Positions 51,201-55,929 of a stretch of 64,000 bases of DNA are shown in pieces (within the stretch, counting starts at the first letter, position 1; the number at the start of each line of letters is the position of its first letter). The stretch is from assembly GCA_964017235.1 (NCBI GenBank), contig OZ024930.1, positions 26,478,614 to 26,542,613 of the forward strand, in the 5' to 3' direction. A program made the position numbers and the translations under genes. This stretch comes from Sabellastarte sp. h YS-2021 (lineage: Eukaryota; Annelida; Polychaeta; Sabellida; Sabellidae). Below the pieces are notes generated by a model. The model saw only the letters and a program-made list of their open reading frames with translations, was not told where the DNA came from and searched no databases.

Positions 51201-54200
51201 ACAATAATGATGTCACTGGTCCTGTATGTGTAGTATGATCATGTCTTTCTATTGTCAAATTTCAAAAGTAACTCAATCACAGGATTCAAAACATATGAAA
51301 CCACAAGATCAAGTTTTGCATTGGTGGCATTTCAAGTCTTTTTATCAGAATAATTCTGCAGTTTTATAACTGGTAAATACAGTAGTATTTCAACACGTAA
51401 GGTGATAGTCAAACTCGTAACTCATTTATTTTCACAAAAATCTGGCTCATATTTTGCATATTTATGTTTGACTTGAGGGCAAAGCCCCATTCGGCTTATT
51501 ATACTAAAGTATCTGATGATTCAAAAATACACGATCATTTTGAATGTGCAAATAATATTTTATAACATCCAATAACTATGTTGATAAAACAGAAGTATAT
51601 AATCTGTAATTCAGTTTTCAGTGCTGACACACCTTGTGCAGGTGTCATGTGAACTTATATTTGCTCATTAAGCTGTACATAAAAATACATTTGGCCCTAT
51701 TTGGCACTATAAACCATCAGGTGTTGATATGCTGAAACACCAAATTTACCTAACAAATCTAGGATCAGGGTATGGAGTCAGCTAGGATGCCCATGACGCT
51801 AAAATGTCCACTATCTGTAAATTCTGGATGAATTATCACAGGATTGGGGTTTAAGATTGTATGCAAATGGTGGTGGCAACCTATGATTAAACATCTACAT
51901 TGTTGGCAATACTATACAATTAAAATACAGCCATAGCATTACATAGGATATTCTTTTAATAAAATAAGTGAAGGACACATATTGGGCAGCAGGTATTACC
52001 CAGTTAATTGAACTTTGAAGTGCCACCATCAGAAAGTTATCTTTCATAATACAATAAATATGTACATATCCTTAATTATGCCCTATAAAGCACAACAAGT
52101 GGAAATCCCAACAAACACCCATTTCCATCAGATTTTTACACATTATGTGGGGTCTATCTGTGTCTCAGTCCTCCTTAAAAATGATTCAGCACTTTGTCCA
52201 GATCAAGTCAATCTTTCCCTTATTTTTTTTACAAAAGGAGACTGCACAGAAGACTATATAGAAAAGACAGGGGAAGTGTGTATTGGGCTCATTAAACCAA
52301 TTAAAGAGGGAGGAATGAGACGAGATGATGGGTTCAGTCAGAGCATCTTTTTAAAATTTTAAACAACTTGACCAAGGATGCATCTGTTTCATTTTGTGTG
52401 TTTTTTCAGCACTACATGTGGACGAGGGTTGGTGCTTTCTCAGACACTCCCCATTACATTTGTGAATTTTATATGTGACACTTTTTTTGTCAGACAAAAA
52501 ATATATAGTAAAGTCACTATTGAAATATTTGTTCAGGTGTCTGGTATGAATGTTTGAATATTTGATGTCGGTTTTAAAGTTTATGCAACTTAGTTGGTTT
52601 GTTTGACAAAATTATTTCTTGGCTTTAACTGTGCTCATGTAAATTAGAAAAAGACATTCCAAAGTATGAAGTTGAAGATACATTTCAATGTCTCAATTAA
52701 TATAAGCTCAGCTTCATTTCTATCTGCAGTTGATATAATTATCCCTAATTAAAGATTGTACAGAAAACTGGTACCCAAAGACATTTTTATTTAAATTCAA
52801 AGTTTTCATTTTAATACAAAAGATTAAAGGAATGCCTGACAACAAATCCCAACAAGTTAGTTTTAAGTGAGACCAGGCACTTCACATTTGTGGCAAAGGA
52901 AATACCAAATAACAACTCAAATAACCATTGTGTTTTATTATTAGTATAGAATTGGCCACCTGGGTATCATCTTCTGTGCTACATTATATTTTGTAGGGCT
53001 CTCAAAAGCTGTATTCTGCGAAAGCTAACACCAGTGTATTCAGAAAGAATATTCACAATAAGTGAAAAGTTAAAAAAATTGTTAAAGAATTAAAATCTTT
53101 TCTTGTCAAGTGTGTAATAAATAAAATGAAATGAGTTATAGAATTTCCAATTACTTAGATATGACAAAGAAAATTATTATGCTAATATAAGCTAATGTTA
53201 AAGCGATATGTGTGTGGTATTTGGGTTCAAGCATTTAGTCACTCATGAAATCATGGAATATCTCAGAAAGGTTATGCTAAATATGAAAACATTTTATTAT
53301 AATGCTTGTGTATGATGAAAATTCTTGTGTGTAATGAATTTGTGGCTGTTTGGAAAAGTCAGATTTGTTGGTGAAAATACACATCTTAACATTTTTTATA
53401 TGATAAGACTATAAACATACATTCATTGTCCACATGAAACCAGGGTATTATTACTACCAAAACTATTGTTTAGCAGTTGAACAGCTAATTTAAAATGCTA
53501 AAAATCTAGACTAAGTTGTCAAGAACATTGACATAACTAGACATCGTGTCCTGATACGCATATCTCTAGATGGGGTAAATTCACCACAGTATATAGAGAA
53601 TTCCTCCAGTGAGGTAACAAGGCCTCCTATGTACTTTTATTAGTTATTTCACCTTGAAGGAGATGTCACTGGTCAAATCTGACCTTACAATCTGTAGTTG
53701 CTCTATAGATCGTGTTGATTGCCTTTTGTGGAAGGTTTCACATTACAGCAGCAATTCAGTTTTGGAGGTGTTGCAATAAAACAATCACCTCCCACCTGTG
53801 ATGTGATTGGTCCGTCCAGTACTTCAGTGGGAGGTTGGTCGTTCCTTGCTGATGCCTGATGGTTTACCAGCATTATTATTACAAAAAAGGGTGAACGTGT
53901 TGTGTGCACTGGTCTGTCCCCCCCCCCCCCCCTCCACCACCTGTTACAATAATATACATTACAGTATATTGAAAACCATATTAAATTCAATTAAAAGAAT
54001 TTTAATTGACATAGATTTCAGTATTGAGGCAATAAACTCTGTTAATCAATAAATTCCTTTGGAGATTTATTGTTTTTATACAATATATATATTGTTACAA
54101 ATTAGAACCTCTATTAACTCAAAATCGTGGGAGGGAAAACTGTTTTAGGTAATAGAAAGCGCATGAGAAAAGATAATTTCATTTAAAACTGCAATAAACA

Positions 54201-55048
54201 GTTACCGTGTAATGTTTAAATTAATTCTCTCACTCTAGTGTTATTTACCAATTTACCTTAACTTTTATTCACATTTTGCAACAATTGTTTGGTGAATGAG
54301 ATCCAGACTAATAAAAATTAAATTTACCAATTTCTAACCGGACTTTTCACTGGTAAGTATGAACTATGAAGTACTTTATTTCTGAACCATGTTCACTGAA
54401 AATGTGGGGATGGGGGTGTAATTAGAGAGAGGGCTATTATTGCAGAAGTTGTGGTATTTTAATATGTCTAAATACACTAGAATCTCTATTATCCGACCCT
54501 CTATTATCTGAATTTTAGATTATCCAACCTCAAACCCACTCTCTCAACTCTATTTAAAATGGTTAGCTTACCCCTCTGTTATCCAACCTTTCTATTATCA
54601 GACCTAATTGTTATTCTCTCAAGAGGGTTGGATAATAGAGGTTGTCCTGTATTTCTAAGCAGTAGCAAGCCTTTCATATATCTGTGTATAGATGAACCCC
54701 TAATATTGAAACCCTAGTAAGAAGAGTTATGTTTTAAGTAGAAGTATATAAAAGTCCCCAAAACAATATTTTCCTTTGAAATTTATCAGCTTTCTTGAAA
54801 TCATGGTTAAATGCAGTTGTTTTTCTATTTTTTTTCAGTTAGTTGAACCAGAGATTTAACAATATTTTCTTGTTCTCAGTTTTACAGAGAGAAGTTTGAG
54901 GAGCGTGCACGTTTACGTGAGCAGTACACTCTGATGACACAGCCCAACTATCCTGACATACCTTTTCATTTGGGTCCAGACCCTCTCAACCAAGTTATAC
55001 CCCCTGGGGCCATCGGAGGAGACTTTGACAGGGACCCTTTCTTCCAAG
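1..55048 (+). CDS. FBXO7: F-box only protein 7 (FBXO7) orthologue, partial, nine exons seen
   Basis: FBXO7 is the substrate-recognition subunit of an SCF (SKP1-CUL1-F-box) ubiquitin ligase and also binds the proteasome regulator PI31 through its FP domain. Spliced in phase, the exons give an acidic Ser/Thr linker, an FP-like domain (LFLVLHRLMIETGF, LPSDWKKKGF, then NLHKLSMMFKDKVSFPILQS), an F-box (VLSCLRPPDLLRVGAVCKQF, then EPMLWRKLYLKNFG) and a tail with PFHLGPDPLNQVIPPGAIGG, which matches the family signature PG.IGG[DE][YF]D. The order is that of animal FBXO7; PI31 itself has no F-box, so this is not PSMF1. The Ubl domain should lie upstream and the last Pro/Gly-rich exon or exons downstream. 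One exon between 11394 and 14081 is missing by phase. Introns reach 29 kb because of inserted repeats. Family identity rests on remembered motifs, not on an alignment run. Confidence 0.85.
228..765 (+). other. FBXO7 intron, 538 bp
   Basis: AT-rich sequence between a gtatgt donor and a tttgttttag acceptor. No repeat or second gene recognised. Confidence 0.7.
766..922 (+). CDS. FBXO7: FBXO7 exon b (start of FP domain)
   Basis: The first base completes an AGG codon from exon a, then 52 codons follow with phase 0 at the end. It encodes LPMLIRESTENVVPEVLEVL and ends with GALFLVLHRLMIETGFKVK, matching the first helices of the FBXO7/PI31 FP domain. The donor is AAA|gtaaat. Confidence 0.85.
923..1999 (+). 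other. intron sequence, nothing recognised
   Basis: AT-rich intron sequence. Short open frames here carry no family motif and have no plausible splice context. Confidence 0.5.
2000..3045 (+). repeat. TGACC-array dispersed element (copy 1)
   Basis: Four to five tandem units of roughly 145 bp run to about 2640. Each contains parts of 'TTTGACCTTTGACCTTGC', 'ATATCTCAGAAACC' and 'AGGAAGTTGATACTT'. A shared 3' flank (about 2727-3045) includes 'CAGCTTCATAATATTTAGTT' and 'CATCTCCGATGCTATTTT'. The same units and flank recur at 11.6-13.2 kb (reverse), 46.1-46.7 kb and 55.9-57.7 kb, so this is an interspersed element. No coding capacity. Confidence 0.85.
3046..3555 (+). other. intron sequence with a duplicated 16-bp motif
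   Basis: Mostly AT-rich and unrecognised. At about 3149-3184 the motif GGGGACATGGATAGAC is present twice in tandem; its reverse complement occurs at about 9998 and 10187, on the other side of DIRS copy 1. Confidence 0.6.
3560..3633 (+). repeat. tRNA-like sequence (tRNA pseudogene or SINE head)
   Basis: An A-box-like TAGCTCAGTAGTAGAGC and a B-box-like GGTTCAAATCC sit at tRNA spacing. The 5' end (GACTTGA) does not pair with the 3' end (GCAGGGC) and the anticodon stem does not close, so it is not a functional tRNA. A T-rich tract follows. Confidence 0.6.
4560..5160 (+). repeat. ~260-bp tandem duplication, ACCGGT-rich, inside DIRS copy 1
   Basis: The motif CAGTGATCA(G/C)CCC followed by TGGAACCTCCACCAGAGGCC occurs at about 4688, 4808, 4947 and 5068. 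Alternating spacing of ~120 and ~139 bp shows two copies of a ~260-bp unit made of two related halves. Units contain ACCGGT or close variants, which continue less regularly to about 5720. Open frames across it are repeat artefacts. Confidence 0.75.
5790..6312 (+). mobile_element. hAT-type MITE nested in DIRS copy 1
   Basis: The 523-bp insert begins TAGGGCTGCAA and ends TTGCAGCCTTA, imperfect inverted ends typical of one hAT group. It is flanked by a perfect 8-bp target duplication CTTCATAT (5782-5789 and 6313-6320), the length expected for hAT. It is AT-rich and non-coding, so non-autonomous. It inserted after the ACCGGT-rich DIRS segment existed. Confidence 0.88.
6658..8587 (+). pseudogene. 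DIRS copy 1 reverse transcriptase / RNase H / methyltransferase-like ORF, frameshifted
   Basis: Frame 1 carries the RT core (LFLVPKPNNRWRPILDLS, SIDFKDAYFHIPI, LPFGLSTAP, YLDDWL at about 7183-7200) and RNase H (FTDASKEGWGAHL, HLELKAVFLALKEF, ATDNTTVVAYINKEGG). At a run of seven G (7888-7894) reading must move to frame 2, which continues CALLWRILSW through a region with NLFATRFNNKLPQF, PYAFPP and LIAPGWPNMPWFW, resembling the Dam-like methyltransferase domain of DIRS elements. Copy 2 has GGCGGC at the G run, so one extra G explains the shift. The N-terminus is unclear because no gag precedes it. Confidence 0.85.
8431..9530 (+). pseudogene. DIRS copy 1 tyrosine recombinase, N-terminal frameshift
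   Basis: The protein integrates DIRS DNA by tyrosine-recombinase chemistry. The body is open in frame 3 (8556-9530): a first Arg in GSGKRRSEIHAW, the HxxR box as HDVRAFAASKAF (about 9330), ACHWKSHNTF, and the candidate catalytic Tyr in QFYLKD (9438-9440). The N-terminal part (APQRRSTRSVYEAKWTIFT) lies in frame 1; compared with copy 2 (ttttacgaaatgg) one base is missing at about 8570. The N-terminal part overlaps the upstream ORF in another frame, as in copy 2. The stop is at 9528-9530, followed by the tail with its A-rich tract. Confidence 0.87.
9876..10415 (+). other. intron sequence right of DIRS copy 1
   Basis: AT-rich. GTCTATCCATGTCCCC occurs at about 9998 and again at 10187; the second copy extends to a 21-bp exact inverted match with 3147-3167. 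A short TG tract lies near 10305. The intron ends at the tttgcag acceptor. Confidence 0.6.
10416..10563 (+). CDS. FBXO7: FBXO7 exon c (FP domain)
   Basis: Acceptor TTTGCAG, phase 0 in, 49 codons plus one base, donor TCAG|gtcagt. It encodes LPSDWKKKGFCSVKYTSH and ends KYVDLADVAKVHCS, matching the beta-rich part of the FP domain (family pattern: Pro, then W-K, then a Y-rich strand). Confidence 0.85.
10564..11325 (+). other. FBXO7 intron, nothing recognised
   Basis: AT-rich sequence with no repeat recognised. The only long open frame near its start is read-through of exon c. Confidence 0.6.
11326..11394 (+). CDS. FBXO7: FBXO7 exon d (FP domain), acceptor choice tentative
   Basis: With acceptor TTTCAG|TTGCAGG and phase 1, it reads V-AGSGVRCSCQLKVKDFVRTVTQ and ends at CAAG|gtcagg in phase 1. 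This fits the FP strand that follows VHC in the family. Using the second AG (TTGCAG, exon start at 11332) simply drops two codons. The next visible exon expects phase 2, so another exon must follow. Confidence 0.7.
11582..13154. mobile_element. TGACC-array element with hairpin end (copy 2, reverse to copies 1, 3 and 4)
   Basis: The left end has a hairpin GCACTC-gga-GAGTGC (11584-11598). The flank 11600-11960 is the reverse complement of the 3' flank of copies 1 and 4. About 12060-12880 holds six or more ~140-bp units containing AAGGTCAAAGGTCAAATCAA. The right end has CTTCTTGGCGGAGGAT, typical of the right end of the GCACTC-ended family. It has no ORF of note, so it is non-autonomous; the transposon class is not certain. 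Confidence 0.75.
13155..13865 (+). other. intron sequence, nothing recognised
   Basis: AT-rich intron. The missing FBXO7 exon (phase 1 in, phase 2 out) could be here or inside the preceding repeat region; I could not identify it. Confidence 0.4.
13868..14057 (+). repeat. 5'-truncated SINE (family A)
   Basis: It contains the body motif GGTCCTATCCCCAGTGGCAGG and a tail with TAGCGCTTTGAGTCCTGTAG and ATTGCGCTGAGTATAAATAC. The same body follows the tRNA-like head of the copies at 27.3-27.6 kb (minus) and 59.7 kb (plus). The head is absent here. It ends 23 bp before FBXO7 exon e. Confidence 0.7.
14081..14160 (+). CDS. FBXO7: FBXO7 exon e (end of FP domain)
   Basis: Acceptor CCTGCAG; one base completes a codon, then TYTNLHKLSMMFKDKVSFPI and LQSLHR follow; donor AGAG|gtgagt. 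It matches the helix in which human FBXO7 has a K-LS-LFKD-L-YPLL pattern. Phase 2 in, phase 1 out. Confidence 0.85.
14330..14575 (-). repeat. tRNA-derived SINE (family B), minus strand
   Basis: On the minus strand GGCCACGGTGACAGAGTGGT (A-box-like) is followed by GATCGGAGTTCGC (B-box-like). The body contains complements of AACTACCAACTTCCCCACTT and TGGGGTTTTACATTGCTTTC, a dispersed body I associate with mollusc genomes. Confidence 0.6.
14576..15197 (+). other. intron with Tigger-like terminal fragment
   Basis: Mostly unrecognised. AGATCTCTATTATCCAACC at about 14980 matches the inverted ends of the pogo/Tigger-like MITE at 54.5 kb; no partner end was seen. Confidence 0.45.
15198..15238 (+). CDS. 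FBXO7: FBXO7 exon f (FP domain / F-box junction)
   Basis: A 41-bp exon between acceptor TTTACAG and donor CCAG|gtgagt. Phase 1 in, phase 0 out; it encodes DSVPSLLNLTTEVQ, which leads directly into the F-box. The correct phases on both sides support it despite its small size. Confidence 0.8.
15590..15895 (+). pseudogene. LINE 3' fragment (non-LTR retrotransposon, C-terminal region)
   Basis: It reads (H)KLHWLPIHYCILFKYNLLTYKAIN then R-S-YLTRANRLS, the conserved post-RT segment of CR1/RTE-like LINEs (usually LHWLPV-RI-FK-LLLTYKAL). The match moves between frames at about 15655 and no RT core is present, so this is a 5'-truncated dead copy ending in a TTTA-rich tail. Confidence 0.7.
15896..16636 (+). 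other. intron sequence, nothing recognised
   Basis: AT-rich sequence up to the CTGCAG acceptor of the F-box exon. Confidence 0.55.
16637..16760 (+). CDS. FBXO7: FBXO7 exon g (F-box)
   Basis: Phase 0 in; encodes LMVLSCLRPPDLLRVGAVCK, QFQTLSSEP and MLWRKLYLKNFG; donor GGGA|gtaagt with phase 1 out. The LxPxDLLRVGxVCKxF...LWRxLYL layout is a canonical F-box, the part that binds SKP1. Confidence 0.9.
16761..18480 (+). other. start of the 29-kb FBXO7 intron, mostly unrecognised
   Basis: A G-rich patch (about 16790-16850) follows the donor. A ~30-bp tandem duplication (AAAACTCCCAGAATACAATC) lies at about 17526-17583. The rest is AT-rich without recognised repeats. Confidence 0.5.
18480..19260 (+). 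repeat. ~170-bp tandem repeat
   Basis: Two adjacent copies (about 18548-18705 and 18718-18875) share TTGACTATTGCA(T/G)GGATTTC, GGCCTGGATCT and TTAAAATTCATG. Two further diverged units (about 18895-19230) share CTTGAAAAGTATTGCATTTACAG. Confidence 0.7.
19490..20110 (+). repeat. ~140-bp tandem repeat ('TCAAATTTGGTATGT' family)
   Basis: Units at about 19500, 19675, 19797 and 19942 share 'ACTTAAAAA..TA', 'AGATCTTTCAAATTTGGTA', 'ATATGGGTAA' and 'CCTATTGTTTTGT'. A fifth diverged unit is at about 21955-22170. Most units also contain GACCTTGGCCTTCC. Non-coding. Confidence 0.7.
20111..20980 (+). other. intron sequence with one unexplained open frame
   Basis: A 119-codon frame (20577-20936) has no recognised motif and no start or splice context beyond chance. 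I do not call it a gene. Confidence 0.45.
20985..21912. mobile_element. GCACTC-ended dispersed element
   Basis: It starts with ATGCACTCAGAGAGAGCAAA, the same end motif as at 11584, 23866 and 47525. It ends after a GACA microsatellite (about 21850-21880) and ACCTTCTCCTATCG. The stretch GTTTTTGAGTTATAAGGGCA before the GACA tract is typical of this family. Non-coding. Confidence 0.55.
22190..23480 (+). other. intron sequence, nothing recognised
   Basis: AT-rich; no open frame with a motif and no repeat recognised. Confidence 0.5.
23490..23850 (+). pseudogene. degenerate LINE 3' fragment
   Basis: TCCTTACTGGTTGCCTGTGAG reads (P)YWLPVR.L.YF, a decayed form of the LINE LHWLPV-RI-FK segment. Farther on, GTGCATTCAGCTGGCAGGGC reads HSAGRAL, like the usual YG-RAFS segment. 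No continuous frame remains. Confidence 0.5.
23855..24160. mobile_element. short GCACTC-ended element (~300 bp)
   Basis: Begins AAGCACTCAGAGAGTACAAA and CCTCCTCCAAGG; ends CCTGCTTGTCAGAGGTTA. The body has TCCATAACTTTTTGAGTTAT. This is a compact version of the 11.6-13.2 kb element without the TGACC array. Confidence 0.6.
24236..24598. mobile_element. hAT-type MITE
   Basis: The ends TAGTGTTG and CAACACTA are inverted. The 363-bp insert is flanked by GAATCTGG (24228-24235) and GAATCTTG (24599-24606), an 8-bp target duplication with one mismatch. The interior has AACCGG motifs and no ORF. The element at 35.2 kb is related. Confidence 0.75.
24599..25495 (+). other. intron sequence, nothing recognised
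   Basis: AT-rich; no feature identified. Confidence 0.5.
25500..26130 (+). repeat. diverged monomers of the 169-bp satellite
   Basis: Three to four decayed units at ~140-170-bp spacing contain 'GCAAAACACAAAAATGCTTGTATCT', 'GATTTCGACAAAATTTTTGACCCAC' and, in two of them, ATGGYGGCCATTTTGAA (parts quoted are motif fragments). They match the array at 29.0-33.2 kb with many substitutions, so this looks like an older copy of the same repeat. Confidence 0.8.
26390..27264. mobile_element. inverted-end element with internal ~145-bp array (family C, copy 1)
   Basis: The left end GTATTCACC..(CC)GGTGGATAC forms an imperfect hairpin, and the right end is GGTTGATAC. Tandem units share GGTTTGGGATGGTAAACCAA, GGAAATCATGGGCTGGGAAT and AGGATAGCCAAACTTAAAAG. 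A better preserved copy is at 34599-36261. Non-coding; short open frames are array artefacts. Confidence 0.75.
27320..27630 (-). repeat. full-length tRNA-derived SINE (family A)
   Basis: On the minus strand the head CTGCCACTGTGGCCTAGTGG (A box) and GGGTTCAATCCC (B box) is followed by the body with AGGTCCTATCCCCAGTGGCA and a tail with ATAGTGCTTTGAGTCCTGTA. Related copies are at 13.9 kb and 59.7 kb. Confidence 0.75.
27631..28610 (+). other. intron sequence, nothing recognised
   Basis: AT-rich; a few short open frames without motifs. Confidence 0.5.
28659..28714 (+). repeat. 7-bp microsatellite GTCCGRY x 8
   Basis: Eight contiguous units, GTCCGAT or GTCCGGC, in the order AT, AT, AT, GC, GC, GC, AT, GC. 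It lies just inside the left end of the putative transposon. Confidence 0.9.
29040..33170 (+). repeat. 169-bp satellite array, about 24 monomers
   Basis: The block AATGGCGGCCATTTTGAA recurs every 169 bp from 29172 to 33051 (one 170-bp step near 31876). Inner monomers are nearly identical; the first and last few are diverged. Each monomer contains ACCGTGCGAGATAGAGCGAT, a TTTCGACCC block, CCCTCCCC, the palindrome AAAATGGCGGCCATTTT and the hairpin TGCCAAAAATGGCA. All monomers are in the same orientation. Open frames of 74-104 codons on both strands repeat with the array and are not genes. Confidence 0.95.
33303..34590 (+). other. intron sequence, nothing firm
   Basis: AT-rich. ATAACCTCTGTTAAACGACC at about 34382 resembles a pogo/Tigger-like end, without a partner. 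Confidence 0.45.
34599..36261. mobile_element. inverted-end element with internal ~145-bp array (family C, copy 2)
   Basis: Ends GTATCCACCGG (34599-34609) and CCGGTGGATAC (36251-36261) are a perfect 11-bp inverted repeat. The left end also folds on itself (GTATCCACC..GGTGGATAC within 28 bp). The interior carries six or so units with GGTCCTAGAGGTTTGGGATG and TTCAAGGTCAAACGAGGATA. It is interrupted by a hAT-like insert at 35185-35558. Confidence 0.8.
35185..35558. mobile_element. hAT-like MITE nested in family C copy 2
   Basis: It interrupts an array unit between CCAAAAC and ATAGGAAATC, which are adjacent in other units. Ends TAGTGTTGTTAACGG and the complement of CCACTA are similar; AACCGG motifs recur inside, as in the 24.2-kb MITE. 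No clean 8-bp duplication was found. Confidence 0.55.
36262..37960 (+). other. intron sequence, nothing recognised
   Basis: AT-rich; no feature identified. Confidence 0.5.
37970..38670 (+). repeat. degenerate ~45-55-bp minisatellite
   Basis: Units of the type 'CCAAATTCACCTGTCCCAAA' then 'AGTT.AATCAGACTATTTGT' recur from about 37970 to 38240 and again at 38575-38670, with unrelated sequence between. Both blocks alternate a CAAAA(G/A)T core with a TTTGTCC/TTTGGTC core. Confidence 0.6.
39221..41303 (+). pseudogene. DIRS copy 2 gag-like ORF, one frameshift
   Basis: The ATG at 39221 opens frame 2: MSSPAQKHGSCGHIMASFDS then HSFCARCREKGKGSDPC, a Cys/His cluster likely to bind zinc, then a long Ser/Pro-rich linker and an acidic patch. 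Frame 2 stops at 40522, but homologous sequence continues in frame 3 (from about 40499 to 41303) with NFNSSITQSMAKTLEHLTDF and a Lys/Gly-rich basic tail. The switch is at C7 (40492-40498); one extra C would explain it. The full product would be about 690 residues. Gag packages the element RNA. Confidence 0.82.
41310..43576 (+). pseudogene. DIRS copy 2 RT / RNase H / methyltransferase-like ORF, 32-bp deletion
   Basis: Frame 1 (open from 41095, start uncertain) carries FLVPKPNNKWRPILDLSKLN, VDFKDAYFHIPI, LPFGLSTAP and YLDDWLVRA (YLDD at 42175-42186), then ends at 42282. Frame 2 resumes at about 42239 with KSELEPKQVFDFVGYQFDL and runs through RNase H (IFTDASKEGWSAHL, YLELKAVFLALKEF, ATDNTTVVAYINKEGG) and the DLFATRFNYKLPQF / AYAFPP / LIAPGWPNMPWFWDL methyltransferase-like region. 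Between landmarks shared with copy 1 (7201-7303 against 42193-42263) this copy is 32 bp shorter, which breaks the frame just after the RT active site. Confidence 0.88.
43381..44490 (+). pseudogene. DIRS copy 2 tyrosine recombinase with in-frame stop
   Basis: Frame 1 runs from the overlap with the previous ORF (APQRRSTRSVYEAKWTIFTK) through PSTIDGYRSAIADKLGN to the catalytic part: first Arg in GSGKRRSEIHAW, HxxR as HDVRAFAASKAF (about 44290), ACHWKSHNTF and Tyr in QFYLKD (44398-44400). A TGA at 43825-43827 replaces the Ile codon of copy 1 in EPLIEASLK, just before the catalytic core. The start is uncertain because frame 1 is open far upstream over the other ORF. Confidence 0.87.
44849..45188. 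mobile_element. 340-bp fold-back DIRS derivative with perfect 61-bp inverted arms
   Basis: Arms 44849-44909 and 45128-45188 are exact reverse complements. The interior from about 44970 to 45127 is the reverse complement of the leader of DIRS copy 2 (38910-39070), including the block with GACGTCACTCTGTCTAGACA. The outer part of the arm (ATTTAATAGGTAAATTAAAT) is absent from copy 2's own ends, while the inner part (CCTATCCAATGGACA) is shared. It abuts, and overlaps by 4 bp, the right end of copy 2. A 87-codon frame across it is not a gene. Confidence 0.85.
45189..45886 (+). other. end of the 29-kb FBXO7 intron
   Basis: AT-rich, no repeat recognised, ending at the ATATACAG acceptor. Confidence 0.55.
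45887..45933 (+). CDS. FBXO7: FBXO7 exon h (C-terminal side of F-box)
   Basis: A 47-bp exon, phase 1 in and phase 0 out, encoding (S)IRYRDGSVRLKDICK, followed by AAG|gtattt. It continues LYLKNFG of exon g, where human FBXO7 has RDF-DNTVRVQD. The donor lacks G at +5 and is weaker than the others. Confidence 0.82.
46080..46720 (+). repeat. TGACC-array dispersed element (copy 3)
   Basis: Three to four ~140-bp units (GGTTTGACCTTTGACCTTGC, ATATCTCAGAAAGC, GATACTTAGTAGGGACATTA), then a shortened 3' flank with CTGAAAGTCTCCTGATCTTTG and ATCTCTGATGCTATTTTTGG as in copies 1 and 4. Confidence 0.8.
46721..47510 (+). other. intron sequence, partly repeat-like
   Basis: GATTCTGGATTCACGATCCAGATC (near 46900) and TAGATTAGAAATAGACTCAC resemble parts of GCACTC-ended elements, but ends are not clear. 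Otherwise unrecognised. Confidence 0.4.
47518..47790. mobile_element. short GCACTC-ended element (~270 bp)
   Basis: Begins AGAGCACTTTGAGAGCACAT, ACCTTTGCAAGG; ends AATACCTCTTTGGCGGATTA. The body has ATCCAGATGGTGATCCAAAT and a dinucleotide-like run of ACAAACAGACAAATGG. Same family as 23855-24160. Confidence 0.65.
47791..48990 (+). other. intron sequence, nothing recognised
   Basis: AT-rich; two short open frames without motifs. Confidence 0.5.
49005..49962 (-). pseudogene. coding-like region of unknown family, minus strand, broken frames
   Basis: Less AT-rich than its surroundings. Reading leftward from an ATG at about 49955: MSPKKKQQREATPAPAS, then (other frame) GDEMATVTEVTEATKDTQ, then IWIHIKPGKRAPYSTDQRQL, a Pro-rich part, ESDCYLKVQEQCKNFNAL with DMTRIARVTQGL, and finally a Gln-rich segment (RRQQEQQILLQKA, QQQIWQQQLLQQQ). 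Segments are in different frames, and a possible intron or several frameshifts separate them. It looks like a decayed gene or a transposon-encoded protein; I do not recognise the family. Confidence 0.4.
49963..54470 (+). other. long intron stretch, no gene recognised
   Basis: AT-rich. A 115-codon frame at 52015-52362 has no motif or context. A C15 run lies at about 53920. No repeat family from elsewhere in the window was recognised here. Confidence 0.45.
54475..54649. mobile_element. pogo/Tigger-like MITE
   Basis: Ends CACTAGAATCTCTATTATCC and the complement CAGGACAACCTCTATTATCC match at 20 of 25 positions overall and are flanked by TA on both sides (54473-54474, 54650-54651). The CCTCTATTATCC core is the hallmark of pogo/Tigger ends. 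175 bp, non-coding. Confidence 0.75.
54880..55048 (+). CDS. FBXO7: FBXO7 exon i (post-F-box and start of proline-rich tail)
   Basis: Acceptor TTCTCAG, phase 0 in. Encodes FYREKFEERARLREQYTLMT, then PDIPFHLGPDPLNQVIPPGA and IGGDFDRDPFFQ, with one base of a Gly codon before the donor CAAG|gtgtgt. The PPG-IGG-[DE]-[FY]-D signature is shared by FBXO7 and PI31. The final exon or exons, expected to be Pro/Gly/Arg-rich, were not found in the rest of the window. Confidence 0.88.
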
Positions 55049-55920
55049 GTGTGTACACATTGTAAATTCAGTTATCAAAGCGAAATGTTTTACAACAGCC
55101 AGGGACATACCAGGACTGATCCTCACTGGATTGTGCATGTTGTCATGGGCAGGATTGGAAGCCACGAACAGAGAGTGACTACATTCCAAACTTGTCAATC
55201 ACTTGGCCAAAAATTTTTTTTGAGAAGTTTATTATATGGTTCAAAGTTTACTTGATTAATTGTCAGTGTTCATCATTGATATTGTTAAGTAATCAATTAT
55301 TTAACATAAACCTATTTTTTTTACAGATAAAAAAAATGTCCAGACATTTTAGGTGATTTTGTCCTATTTTAAACTATTTCATGCAATTTTAAACATTTTT
55401 TGGAAGACGCTGTGGATTTCCTACATTAAATAACATATGTTTACTGCTTGCAGCCGTAAATCAGCAGAACAGCACAAAAGTTGTTCATTATACCCTCAGA
55501 GGGAGATGTAGGTATATTGGTTTATGAGCTTGTCATACTACCATCACTGCAGAGATTTTCAAATTTTGTGTGTGAAAATGCATAAGTAAGAAGTCGTATT
55601 CTCAGTGACCTTGAGAATGTTAATTTTTTTACCATTTCTTTACATTTAGAGCTGATTCCCATATACAATTGTTTGAATCATATTGTGGTCAATTTGTATA
55701 AAATATATACACCACCTCTATAAACCTGTAAAAAGTTGACCTTGAATCTCTTTGTTTAAGGTTACCAGAGAGTTCAAAACTAACACACCAAGCCATGTTA
55801 TGGCATATTGCAGCATGTAGTTACAAATATACACAATTGAAGCCATTCAAATTGTAATGAAACTTGTAAAAAAAAACATGAATTGATATCCAATACATTG
55901 ACCTTGAGTGTGACCTTATA
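55049..55920 (+). other. intron sequence, nothing recognised
   Basis: AT-rich, leading into the fourth TGACC-array element. Confidence 0.5.
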
Positions 55921-55929
55921 CTACTCAAA

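Noticed and set aside
53703-54052. Opposing open frames around the C-run
   Set aside because: Low-complexity and antisense to each other; no family motif.
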